DNA of 64,000 nt from Lewinella sp. LCG006. Its GTDB lineage: Bacteria > Bacteroidota > Bacteroidia > Chitinophagales > Saprospiraceae. Location: contig NZ_CP160680.1 of the NCBI RefSeq assembly GCF_040784935.1, forward strand, positions 1,355,501 through 1,419,500, given 5' to 3'. The notes beneath the pieces are model-generated. The model saw nothing but the letters and a program-made list of their open reading frames with translations. It searched no databases and had not been told where the DNA came from. A program made the position numbers and the translations under genes. Below are positions 1-7,480 of the stretch, piece by piece (position 1 is the stretch's first letter; each line of letters begins with the position of its first letter).

Positions 1-180
1 TTTACAGGCGTTAAAGGCCCCGTTCGAGATGCCCTCGTAAAAGGGCACCTGGTGGCCAAAATTGGAGAAGACAACTTCTTTATGAGCGTCCAAGAGGCCG
101 TCGATGCCCACGATGAACGTAAGACAACAAAAGGTGCAGGCAACGTGTACAAGGAATTTACCTTGCAAACGAACGTGTGA
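1..180 (+). CDS. SulP-family anion transporter, C-terminal end (partial)
   Basis: An open frame runs from the first base to a TGA at 178-180 and gives 59 residues. It contains GVKGPVRDALVKGHL followed by KIGEDNFFMSVQEAVDA, the usual end of the STAS domain in SulP transporters. The membrane part lies outside the window. SulP proteins carry bicarbonate or sulfate across the inner membrane, and STAS is the cytoplasmic regulatory domain. It converges on a gamma-carbonic anhydrase, which makes bicarbonate a plausible substrate, but the fragment cannot decide this. Confidence 0.75.
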   Translation, partial: FTGVKGPVRDALVKGHLVAKIGEDNFFMSVQEAVDAHDERKTTKGAGNVYKEFTLQTNV

Positions 181-185
181 TTAGC

Positions 186-242
186 GTGAGGGTTATCTGG
201 TGTAAAGCCTCCTTATGGGCAGAATAAACAGATAACCCTCAC
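186..242. terminator. Bidirectional hairpin between convergent genes
   Basis: GTGAGGGTTATCTG (186-199) pairs perfectly with CAGATAACCCTCAC (229-242) across a 29-nt loop. It begins 6 bases after the SulP stop and touches the stop codon of the opposing gamma-carbonic anhydrase. No long T tract follows, so the terminator role is inferred from position and stem length. Confidence 0.6.
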
Positions 243-757
243 TATTCCTTAAACCACCCCGCATACTTCAGGTAAGCATTAGAGATCCTGTCAATCGTAT
301 CCCCAAATTGCTCCTGACTCAGTGCCTTGACTTTCTTGGCGGGTACCCCGGCGTAGATATGGCCACTTTCGCAGCGTGTGTTTTCCAATACCACCGCACC
401 AGCGGCAATGAGCACGTGCTCTTCAATCACCGCGTTGTCCATGACGATGGCTCCCATGCCTATCAACACATTGTCGTGAATCGTGCAGCCGTGTACCAGC
501 GCACGGTGGCCAATACTCACATTGTTTCCAATGGTAGTTGCCGCGCGTTCAAAAGTACCATGAATAACAGCTCCGTCCTGAATGTTGACCTTGTTCCCAA
601 TCCGGATGCTGTTGACATCTCCCCGTACCACCGCCTGGAACCAGATACTACAGTCATCGCCCATCGTCAGATCACCGATAAGGGTCGCATTTTCGGCCAA
701 AAAGCAATTCTTGCCCCACTGTGGGGTGAAGCCCCGTACACTTTTTATCAAAGCCAT
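242..757 (-). CDS. Gamma-carbonic anhydrase family protein (left-handed beta-helix)
   Basis: A 171-residue hexapeptide-repeat protein of the YrdA/PaaY/gamma-carbonic anhydrase type. The frame opens further upstream, but the family normally starts close to the sequence MALIKSVRGFTPQ, so the ATG at 757 is preferred. The three histidines expected to bind metal are visible in AVIHGTF and IGHRALVHGC. Known members bind Zn or Fe; some hydrate CO2 and many have no proven activity. Cytoplasmic, no signal peptide. It stands alone and faces a SulP transporter gene. Confidence 0.85.
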   Translation of the reverse strand: MALIKSVRGFTPQWGKNCFLAENATLIGDLTMGDDCSIWFQAVVRGDVNSIRIGNKVNIQDGAVIHGTFERAATTIGNNVSIGHRALVHGCTIHDNVLIGMGAIVMDNAVIEEHVLIAAGAVVLENTRCESGHIYAGVPAKKVKALSQEQFGDTIDRISNAYLKYAGWFKE

Positions 758-889
758 AGGTCGTTGTTTATTTAAAGTGAGGTTTACTCCGGTGCTGCCG
801 GCCGGCCATTTCACCTTAGTTTGCACTGCTACTGCCTAGAGAACACAAGTCTATTAGTAATCTGAGCTTTATCAAGCCCCATTGAATAT

Positions 890-970
890 GGTACAAAGTA
901 CGTGGTACTTGGGATAATGTCGAATTTAGGACTATTAAATCCCTATACCCCGTACTAAGTACCTAGTACC
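890..970. repeat. GTAC-rich dispersed palindromic repeat, copy 1
   Basis: Two half-elements face each other. One is GGTACAAAGTACGTGGTAC (890-908); the other reads AAATCCCTATACCC followed by CGTACTAAGTACCTAGTACC (937-970). Related copies lie near 7447, 13840, 33899/35547 and 53942, all outside genes. Function unknown. Confidence 0.6.
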
Positions 971-1030
971 GTGAGGTTTACCTTGGTCTCCTTCCATTTA
1001 AGGAACACTAGAAGGTATACATCACGATAG

Positions 1031-1837
1031 CTACCACCCATCACCATCCACAATATCACCGAGCGTACCCAGGATGCTGCCTTCCCCTTTACTACCGCCC
1101 TTGCCATAGCGGCGAGAAGCAGCCATGATGCGATCACTTAAGCGGCTAAACGGCAAACTTTGTACCCAGACCGTTCCAGGTCCTTGCAAGCGTGCATAAA
1201 ACAAGCCCTCTCCAGCAAAAAGCACATTGCGAATGCCTTTGATCATCTCAATGTCGTAGTCTATGTCACGGGTGAAGGCCACCAGGCAGCCTGTATCTAC
1301 GCGCAGTGATTCGCCTACTCCCAGCTGGCGTTCTACCACGTGGCCACCAGCGTGCACAAAAGCCAATCCATCGCCTTCCAGCTTTTGCATAATGAAGCCT
1401 TCGCCACCAAAGAAGCCGCGGCCCAGTTTTCTGCTGAATTCTATTCCTACACTCACCCCTTTGGCGGCACAGAGGAAAGCATCTTTCTGACAAACGATTT
1501 TTCCACCCAATTCGCTAAGGTCCATGGGGATGATCTTTCCAGGATAGGGAGAAGCAAAACTAACGGTCTTTTTTCCTACGCCTTGATGCGTGAAGGCTGT
1601 CATAAAGAGGCTCTCGCCGGTGATGATCCGTTTGCCGGCACTTAGGACTTTGCCCCAGAGGCCCTGGTTTTCTTCCTGGTGGCTGCCATCCCCAAAAAGG
1701 GTCGACAGTTCAATATCATCATCCATCATCATGAAACTGCCGCTTTCGGCCACGACCGTTTCGTAAGGGTCCAATTCTACTTCTACAAATTGCATTTCTT
1801 CGCCTAAAATGCGGTAGTCAATCTCGTGAGCGTTCAT
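1031..1837 (-). CDS. AIM24 / TIGR00266 family protein
   Basis: A 268-residue protein starting MNAHEIDYRILGEEMQFVEV. It shows the typical early segment DPYETVVAESGSFMMMDDDIE, repeated glycine-rich beta hairpins, and a late segment GEGLFYARLQGPGTVWVQSLP. These match the AIM24/TIGR00266 family, a beta-rich fold named after a yeast mitochondrial protein. The bacterial function is not established. There is no signal peptide or membrane segment. It appears monocistronic: GTAC repeat copy 1 follows its 3' end and about 240 bp without a gene precede it. Confidence 0.8.
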   Translation of the reverse strand: MNAHEIDYRILGEEMQFVEVELDPYETVVAESGSFMMMDDDIELSTLFGDGSHQEENQGLWGKVLSAGKRIITGESLFMTAFTHQGVGKKTVSFASPYPGKIIPMDLSELGGKIVCQKDAFLCAAKGVSVGIEFSRKLGRGFFGGEGFIMQKLEGDGLAFVHAGGHVVERQLGVGESLRVDTGCLVAFTRDIDYDIEMIKGIRNVLFAGEGLFYARLQGPGTVWVQSLPFSRLSDRIMAASRRYGKGGSKGEGSILGTLGDIVDGDGW

Positions 1838-2009
1838 CTGGTATTACAATTTTTGGTTCGTTGCCAATATTACAGCTTTTCGCCTAAACGTCCTTAACAT
1901 TGTTCTACGAAAAAGGGGAGGATATCGACGAAGGTTGCTCCTGCTTGAGCGTGTCTCTCTTATGTTTTTTATGGGCGATGCCGTACCTGCGGTCGGCACC
2001 GGACTGTAC

Positions 2010-2054
2010 ACTGCTCCTTCATGCAGGGTATGAAACCCTGCCCTACGGAGCAGT
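2010..2054. terminator. Nested hairpin downstream of the DUF1501 gene
   Basis: ACTGCTCC (2010-2017) pairs with GGAGCAGT (2047-2054), and inside it GCAGGGT (2023-2029) pairs with ACCCTGC (2035-2041). It begins 27 bases beyond the DUF1501 stop. There is no T tract, so it may be a terminator, a 3'-end stabiliser or a dispersed palindrome. The remainder of 1838-2080 shows nothing recognisable. Confidence 0.45.
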
Positions 2055-2080
2055 TCCCATCCCTCCTATGGTTCAAATCC

Positions 2081-3262
2081 TCATAGTACCCCCAACGTAG
2101 CAAACCGCTGCCCAATCACCGACTTCGCATCCGCCGCCAGCCACTTATCTAGTACTGTAGCGTACACTTGCCGGAAATCCACCTGGTATTTGAGGTCGCC
2201 TTCGTTGAGGTCTTCCAGGTTGGGGCCTTCGTTGTAGAACCCGGGTTGACGTAAATTTCCGCCCATCAGGAACAGGTTGCTGGCCGTGCCGTGATCGGTG
2301 CCCCGCGATCCGTTTTGCGCTACCCGCCGCCCAAATTCGGAGAAGGTCATCACCAGCGTATCCTGCCACAGGTTGTGTTTTTGCAATTCTTCGGCCAGGG
2401 CTTTCATGCCTTCGGCATAGATAGAGAGCAGGCGTCCCTGTGGCCCGGCTTGGTTGGCGTGGGTGTCAAAACCGCCCAGACTGAGGTAGTAGACCTTGCT
2501 GTTGCAACCCGCGAGGATGAGGTCGGCTATTTGGCGCAGATCACGACCAAAGGGTGTCGCCGGGAAGTTGGCGCGTGTGCGCTGCCCTTGCGTTTGTTCC
2601 AGCAGATAGGCGGTGGAGGATTGCGTTTCGAGCAGGGTTTTGTATAAATAAGCAACCTGTTCGTGCTCGTGGTCATGGGCGTCCTGCTGGGCCAGGTAGC
2701 GCAACAAAGGGTTGTGGTTGGTGCGCTCCATTTGCTGAAGGTCGTTGATGGCAAAGCCCATCTTTTCTCGGCCTTTCAAAGCCAGACTCAGGCCTTGACC
2801 AAATTCCAGTGCATGATGAGGAACGTCGCAGCCGCTGCACTGGCTATCCAGGTAACGCCCCAGCCAGCCCGTCTCCAGGTATTCGTTGCTGTTGGCGGCG
2901 GTTTGCCAAATGTCCATGCTGCGAAAATGCGATCGGTCGGGGTTGGGGTAGCCTACATTATTGATGATACTGAGATAACCCTGGTCGTAAAGCGGTCGCA
3001 AATCTCCGAGCGAAGGGTTGAAGCCCAGTTCATCCGTAACTCCCAACACCTCCTGACGAGGAATCGCCAAATCCGGCCTTAGTTCGTAGTACTTGTCGTT
3101 CCGATAAGGAACAATGGTATTCAAACCATCATTGCCGCCGGAGAGCTGCACCACAATAAGGATTTTGCCATTGGTCGCCAATGAGGGGCGTTGTAAAAAG
3201 GCGGGGGCAAACATCGCCGCCGAGGCCAGCCCGGTATTTTTGAGGAAGGTTCTTCTTTGCAT
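2081..3262 (-). CDS. DUF1501 domain-containing protein, Tat-exported
   Basis: A 393-residue protein if started at the ATG at 3262, where a twin-arginine signal begins (MQRRTFLKNTGLASAAMFA). The mature part opens with ILIVVQLSGGNDGLNTIVPY, then has the late blocks GGFDTHANQ and TFSEFGRRVAQNGSRGTDHG, all hallmarks of DUF1501, a sulfatase/alkaline-phosphatase-like fold. The family function is unproven. Its start lies one base after the stop of the upstream DUF1800 gene, so the two are probably translated together, as is usual for this pair. Confidence 0.9.
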   Translation of the reverse strand: MQRRTFLKNTGLASAAMFAPAFLQRPSLATNGKILIVVQLSGGNDGLNTIVPYRNDKYYELRPDLAIPRQEVLGVTDELGFNPSLGDLRPLYDQGYLSIINNVGYPNPDRSHFRSMDIWQTAANSNEYLETGWLGRYLDSQCSGCDVPHHALEFGQGLSLALKGREKMGFAINDLQQMERTNHNPLLRYLAQQDAHDHEHEQVAYLYKTLLETQSSTAYLLEQTQGQRTRANFPATPFGRDLRQIADLILAGCNSKVYYLSLGGFDTHANQAGPQGRLLSIYAEGMKALAEELQKHNLWQDTLVMTFSEFGRRVAQNGSRGTDHGTASNLFLMGGNLRQPGFYNEGPNLEDLNEGDLKYQVDFRQVYATVLDKWLAADAKSVIGQRFATLGVL

Positions 3263-3263
3263 C

Positions 3264-4625
3264 TTAGGATAATTGAAATTCTGGACTGGAAAAAATAACG
3301 AGGAGCATCCGCCGTAGCCGTTCCTCACCGGTGGTGTCATCAATCAATCCGGCCAAGTCTTTGGTGTCGATCCGGGCCGGAGTAGCGAGCAGGTAGTCAC
3401 TCAAGCGTTGAAAGTCTTCTGCGAGGTCGTCTCCTTTGATCAGGTTCAGCAAGGGTTGGAGGTTTACCTCGGCATCCAGTTTGCGGGTCTGCGGATCGGA
3501 AAGAATTTCCAGTTCGGGCAAATCCCGAAAGCGGAGGTCCAGCTCACGTTTGGTCAATAATCCTGCTCCTAGATTGAGGCGCAGCATGAGGGTAGCATTG
3601 TCAATCCAACTACGCCCACCCGGCCAGCCCGCCACGTTGGGAGGATCAAAAAGCGTTTGCCCCAAGGCGCGTAGTAAACGCAGCTGAGCCTGTGGATTGT
3701 TGAACGTAATCCCCAGGCTGCGCCGCAATCCACTGACGAGCACCACGGGCGATTTGATCTGTTGGCTCTGGTATTCGTTGGCGTAAAACCAGTCGGCCGT
3801 AAACATGCTGCGAAGCAATTGGCCCGTATGGTAACCACTGTCAAAATATTGTTTACTCAGGGTCTCGATCATCGCTTCGTCCACGGGAGCACTCACGTAA
3901 TAGTCCCAAAATTTGCGCACCAAAAAGGTGGCCGTAGCGGGTTGTTGTAGGATGATGTCAATGATGTCCGCCCCATCAAAGCGGCCAGTTTGCCCCATGA
4001 AAGTCTTGGTGCCATAATCATGTTGCCCCGTGCGGAAACGGAATTCCCCTTTGTAGGTGCTGCTCCAACCCGTGAACGCACGCGCGGCTTCTTTGATGTC
4101 CTGCTCGGTATAATGGCCGGGCCCAATGGTAAAAAGTTCCAATACCTCGCGGGCGAAATTTTCGTTAGGACTGTCCTTCTTGTTTTGCTGGTTGTTGAGG
4201 TAGCGGATCATGGCCGGGTCGCGAGCTACCGCCAGACAAAGCTCCCGAAAAGGCCCCAGCGCATGCTCGCGCAGCGTATTGAGTTGTCGGATGGCCAGGT
4301 GCCCGAACACGGAACGGCAGGCAAAATGATCGTGCCAAAAGAGGGTGAGTCGTTCTAGCAGCGCACTCTCGGTAGGTGCTGCCATCCGGTCAAGCCATTC
4401 CAGGGTGTACTGTTGTGTAAGCAGCTTCCCGGCCTTACGGCGGTCTTCCATCACTGTTTCGGCCAGGTCCTCAAAATCTACCACGGTAAGCGGAGGAGTG
4501 GATTCCGCTTCCCGAAAGAGTTCATCGACCGCCTGCGCGACCGTCAGTGCCTTTTTGTCTGACCACTCCAGCGGGCTGAGCCCAAACCCGGCACGTTGAT
4601 AAAGGTGTTTGATACGTAGGGACAT
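3264..4625 (-). CDS. DUF1800 domain-containing protein
   Basis: A 453-residue protein starting MSLRIKHLYQRAGFGLSPLEW. DUF1800 hallmarks are visible: ERLTLFWHDHFA, NFAREVLELFTIGPGHYTEQD, ARAFTGW, and LFDPPNVAGWPGGRSWI near the C-terminus. No signal peptide is evident, whereas its partner downstream carries a Tat signal. Only one base separates this stop from the DUF1501 start. DUF1800/DUF1501 pairs are common in Bacteroidota and Planctomycetes, but no reaction is established. Confidence 0.9.
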   Translation of the reverse strand: MSLRIKHLYQRAGFGLSPLEWSDKKALTVAQAVDELFREAESTPPLTVVDFEDLAETVMEDRRKAGKLLTQQYTLEWLDRMAAPTESALLERLTLFWHDHFACRSVFGHLAIRQLNTLREHALGPFRELCLAVARDPAMIRYLNNQQNKKDSPNENFAREVLELFTIGPGHYTEQDIKEAARAFTGWSSTYKGEFRFRTGQHDYGTKTFMGQTGRFDGADIIDIILQQPATATFLVRKFWDYYVSAPVDEAMIETLSKQYFDSGYHTGQLLRSMFTADWFYANEYQSQQIKSPVVLVSGLRRSLGITFNNPQAQLRLLRALGQTLFDPPNVAGWPGGRSWIDNATLMLRLNLGAGLLTKRELDLRFRDLPELEILSDPQTRKLDAEVNLQPLLNLIKGDDLAEDFQRLSDYLLATPARIDTKDLAGLIDDTTGEERLRRMLLVIFSSPEFQLS

Positions 4626-5001
4626 GAAAGATAATTTTGCGATTAGACGCGCCGGGGAAGCGATCGTTTATTTAAGGTCACTATTTAACGCTAGGTTGGC
4701 ATTTGTCCATTGCTTCGGCTGAACGATATTTTTGCCACTAGCATCATACAAAATGTGTCCCGCTGGAGAGACCGATCCACAGGATCGAGGGCTGCCTGCG
4801 GCGGCACGTCAGGTAGGAAGGAGAATCCCTAGCGTCGATGGTTCTCCTCCCCCGTCACTGTGTGACACCTCCTCCAAAGAGGGGGAGATGGAAATCCCTT
4901 TGGTTTGGCATTAACTTGGGCGGGTTTAGAACTAATTCATCGCTGCGTTTGGCATCGGCTTTGCCAACGTCGGAGTACACGCAAAATTCTGTTTTGCGTA
5001 T
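4626..5001. other. Non-coding stretch with small hairpins
   Basis: About 376 bp without a credible gene. It contains small inverted repeats: AGGAGAA (about 4818) with TTCTCCT (about 4842), and CTCCCCC (4847-4853) with GGGGGAG (4881-4887), the latter enclosing GTCAC/GTGAC. The short open frames here resemble nothing known. It probably holds the promoter of the DUF1800-DUF1501 pair and the 3' end of the epimerase transcript. Confidence 0.4.
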
Positions 5002-6021
5002 TTATAACCCCAGAACCCCACTCCCTTCCTCCTTCGTTGCCATAAACAAAGCGGCCGTTTCTCCAATGGTGGTTTCAGCATCCCTGTAGGTCATGCCGAG
5101 TTGCTCTTCGGAGTGGCGGCTGTCGTAAACGTAGTTTTGGTAGGTGGTCTGTACGGTTTCACGCGTAAGCAAGGGTGTGCCTCCGGTAAAGAGCGTACGG
5201 ATTTTTTCTGCCTGGGCCAACAATTGAGCGCCCCATCTCGGCAAGGATTTGCGGGGAGGAGCAACGCCGAGCGCAGTAGTCATTTGTGCCAATAACTCCC
5301 GGTAGCTGATATTGGTGCCGTTAAGGAGGTAGCGATCGTTTTTCTGGTCGCGCTCTATCACCAATTGAATAGCTTTAGCCACATCCCTTACATCCACAAT
5401 ACCGGTACTGCCTGAAGGATAGTAGGTGGAGCTTTGCTGGGCGTAGGCAAACATTTTCGCCGTCCCTTCCGACCAGTGCCCTGCCCCAAGGATGAGGCTG
5501 GGGTAGACGGCCGCTACGGACATGCCTTCTTCCTGTCCGCGCCAAATCTCTAGTTCGGACAGGAATTTACTGCGGGAATAATTGCTCACCAGCGGCCCGT
5601 CTTCCCATTTGCTGTTTTCGGATATAGGGTACCCGTGCGCGTTTCGCCCCAGAGCCGCAACGGAACTCACATGCACCAGCCGCCGTACCTTTTGGTAAAG
5701 CGCAGCATCCACCAGGTATTGGGTGCCTTTGCGATTGATGGACAGCAGCTTTTCTTTATCGCGGGGAGCAAAAGAAACCAAGGCGGCACAATGAATCACC
5801 GTGTCTATACCTTCCAGCGCCGCTTCCAGACTGAAATAGTCCTCCAGCTCAGCTTCGTGCCAGGTGATTTGATCGGCTGCCGCTCCCAGCAAGGTAAACT
5901 TACTGCCAGGCCGCCGAAGGGCATGAACCTGGGTGTAGCCCTCCTGCAGGAGCAAACGCGCGGTGTATGATCCGACAAAGCCGGTAGCACCGGTAATTAG
6001 AATGGGGGTATGATAATCCAA
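5002..6021 (-). CDS. NAD(P)-dependent epimerase/dehydratase (extended SDR)
   Basis: A 339-residue protein with an N-terminal Rossmann motif, ILITGATGFVGSYTARLL, and the active-site block HVSSVAALG followed by YSRSK (the YxxxK pair). The segment NGTNISYRELL in the C-terminal half is typical of the substrate domain. It resembles dihydroflavonol-4-reductase-like SDRs, which act on sugar-nucleotide, steroid or flavonoid-like substrates. The substrate cannot be read from the sequence. Cytoplasmic and apparently monocistronic. Confidence 0.85.
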   Translation of the reverse strand: MDYHTPILITGATGFVGSYTARLLLQEGYTQVHALRRPGSKFTLLGAAADQITWHEAELEDYFSLEAALEGIDTVIHCAALVSFAPRDKEKLLSINRKGTQYLVDAALYQKVRRLVHVSSVAALGRNAHGYPISENSKWEDGPLVSNYSRSKFLSELEIWRGQEEGMSVAAVYPSLILGAGHWSEGTAKMFAYAQQSSTYYPSGSTGIVDVRDVAKAIQLVIERDQKNDRYLLNGTNISYRELLAQMTTALGVAPPRKSLPRWGAQLLAQAEKIRTLFTGGTPLLTRETVQTTYQNYVYDSRHSEEQLGMTYRDAETTIGETAALFMATKEEGSGVLGL

Positions 6022-6207
6022 AGTACTATTCTACTGGTGAGTAGCCCAAAGGTCGTGAATTTCTCTGTACTCTCGGCATTCACCGAATGTCGTAGAGGGA
6101 TTTATCGTAGAGGGTAGAGGGGAAAAGGAAATACCTTGGTAGTAAGTCATTACCCAAGATCGATTTTTCTCCTTAAAGGTGGGAATTGTTCGCTATCCTT
6201 CTACTAT

Positions 6208-6238
6208 CTACCCTAGGGACGCGAAGCTGACCGCATCC
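6208..6238. repeat. 31-bp direct repeat, left copy
   Basis: Starts CTACCCTAGGGACGCGAAG and ends GACCGCATCC. It matches 6768-6798 at 30 of 31 positions. This copy lies about 10 bases beyond the stop of the 84-residue gene; the other lies about 23 bases beyond the stop of the PNPOx gene. Contains the palindrome CCCTAGGG. Confidence 0.6.
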
Positions 6239-6248
6239 TTGTACGGAC

Positions 6249-6503
6249 TTACTCTCCACCCGCACCTGGCTGCGCGGGATCTTCCGGGGCAGGTTGTGGT
6301 AGGAGCCCCAAGACGGTACGTAACCTTAGTTGCAAAAGAGAAAAGATGCCCACCAAACTGACCACCCCGTCGCTATCCTGGTCGACCATCTCTTCCAGTC
6401 CTTCTCCCAGTTCTGGATAGTCGGCGAGGAGTTCGGCCATGGCGTCCGCTTTTAAGGCGGAAAGTCCAGCGTCTTTATGTTCGTTTGGTTTCATTAGTTG
6501 CAT
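6249..6503 (-). CDS. Small acidic protein with one EF-hand-like loop
   Basis: An 84-residue protein (81 if started at the ATG at 6494, MKPNEHKD). It contains DQDSDGVVSL, which fits the DxDxDG calcium-loop pattern, after a helix-forming stretch (MAELLADYPELGEGLEEMV) and before a hydrophobic segment rich in Leu. It ends in a Pro/Gly tail. I do not recognise a family. The single loop and short length make calcium binding only a possibility. It lies between two 31-bp direct repeats and next to a large palindrome. Confidence 0.45.
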   Translation of the reverse strand: MQLMKPNEHKDAGLSALKADAMAELLADYPELGEGLEEMVDQDSDGVVSLVGIFSLLQLRLRTVLGLLPQPAPEDPAQPGAGGE

Positions 6504-6612
6504 GCATTGTTTTACTCTCCAGGAAAGGTAGCTATAGGTTCGCGTTTTTATTAGCCACTAAAGCACAAAACACACGAAAATTACACGAAAGCGATTTTTT
6601 AGCAACGCTATA

Positions 6613-6748
6613 GCGCATCGTAGTCTCCGGACTATCCTGACCTTTTTGGTCGGGATTCTATTTTGCTGGTCTCCTGACCAGCGAGTGGGAGACTCGACAT
6701 TATAGCTGGTCAGGAGACCAGCGGGATAGTTCGGAAACTAACATGCGC
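6613..6748. repeat. Composite imperfect palindrome, about 136 bp
   Basis: Outer arms of 25 bases (6613-6637 and 6724-6748) are reverse complements at 21 of 25 positions. Inside, GCTGGTCTCCTGACCAGC (6665-6682) and GCTGGTCAGGAGACCAGC (6705-6722) are exact reverse complements of each other, and each can fold alone. No open frame lies inside. This accounts for most of the gene-free stretch 6504-6821. It could be a MITE-like or BIME-like element; its function is unknown. Confidence 0.6.
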
Positions 6749-6767
6749 GGTGTTCTTCCCTATCCCT

Positions 6768-6798
6768 CTACCCTAGGGACGCGAAGCGGACCGCATCC
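6768..6798. repeat. 31-bp direct repeat, right copy
   Basis: Second copy of the element at 6208-6238, differing at one base, in the same orientation and again just 3' of a minus-strand gene. Confidence 0.6.
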
Positions 6799-6821
6799 CC
6801 TATCAGCTGGCCAGGCGGGCT

Positions 6822-7364
6822 TTACCCCAATATTCCCGTCGGCTTACCATCAATACTCGTGGTGTTTTTCTCGGCCCAATAAGACTTAGTGCCTTCCGGC
6901 CCTTTTTCTTCAAAAGCAGTGACCAAGCGGCTGCGTTGTTCGACAAAGTCATAAAGCGGCACAGCGTAGCCGCAAGAGGTTTGGACGGCCTCAATCTCGA
7001 CATCAAAAATCTGGCGGGCACCGGCAAGATCTGGAAAGTGAGCGTACAATGCTTCCCAATCCGGATCAGCAGTGTGGATAGTGCGGGCCGTGCCATAGAT
7101 GCGCAAGATGAGTGGGTTGCCCGCAAAGGCACAAAACATCAGCGTCATGCGATTGACGCCCAGCAAATGGGCAGCCGTTTCGTTGCCACTACCGGTGAGG
7201 TTGAGCCAGAGCAGGCGTTGGGGGCTGAGTATTCGAAGACTGTCGAGGCCTTTAGGGGAAAGGTTGACCCTGCCATCCACATCGGCTGTGGCGACGAAAA
7301 ACATTTGCTGCTCATTGATAAAGTCTTGCAGACTACTGTTGAGCTTCGGGAGTATTTTGGCCAT
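6822..7364 (-). CDS. Pyridoxamine 5'-phosphate oxidase family protein
   Basis: A 180-residue protein from the ATG at 7364 (MAKILPKLN); a longer frame would need a TTG start. The N-terminal half has the split-barrel flavin-binding pattern FVATADVDGRVNLSPKG, then LLWLNLTGSGNETAAHLL and MTLMFCAF. It is a PNPOx-like FMN protein of the uncharacterised general-stress type rather than PdxH, being short and lacking the PdxH C-terminal signature. The reaction is unknown; FMN or F420 binding is expected from the family. Cytoplasmic, monocistronic. Confidence 0.8.
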   Translation of the reverse strand: MAKILPKLNSSLQDFINEQQMFFVATADVDGRVNLSPKGLDSLRILSPQRLLWLNLTGSGNETAAHLLGVNRMTLMFCAFAGNPLILRIYGTARTIHTADPDWEALYAHFPDLAGARQIFDVEIEAVQTSCGYAVPLYDFVEQRSRLVTAFEEKGPEGTKSYWAEKNTTSIDGKPTGILG

Positions 7365-7446
7365 GACATTTTTTAACAAAGTGAAGACTCATGATAATTA
7401 GGTACAACTCGGTGGCGTTTGGTGTAGCATTCATTTAGGTGTCTCA

Positions 7447-7480
7447 AAATCCCTATACCCTCTACTAAATACCTTGTACC
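7447..7480. repeat. GTAC-rich dispersed repeat, copy 2 (half element)
   Basis: AAATCCCTATACCC followed by TCTACTAAATACCTTGTACC, directly abutting the metF stop codon. Same orientation and order as the right half of copy 1. Confidence 0.5.

Noticed and set aside
308-775. A 155-codon plus-strand frame over the gamma-carbonic anhydrase gene
   Set aside because: Entirely overlapped by a clear hexapeptide-repeat protein on the other strand.
2060-2080. GGTTCAAATCC, a tRNA T-loop-like string
   Set aside because: No matching T-stem, acceptor stem or anticodon arm could be drawn around it.
1900-2100. A 66-codon plus-strand frame
   Set aside because: Its translation is dominated by the nested hairpin sequence and overlaps the DUF1501 3' end.
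4732-5089. Short plus-strand open frames in and around the gap upstream of the epimerase stop
   Set aside because: No homology, low-complexity translations and overlap with hairpins.
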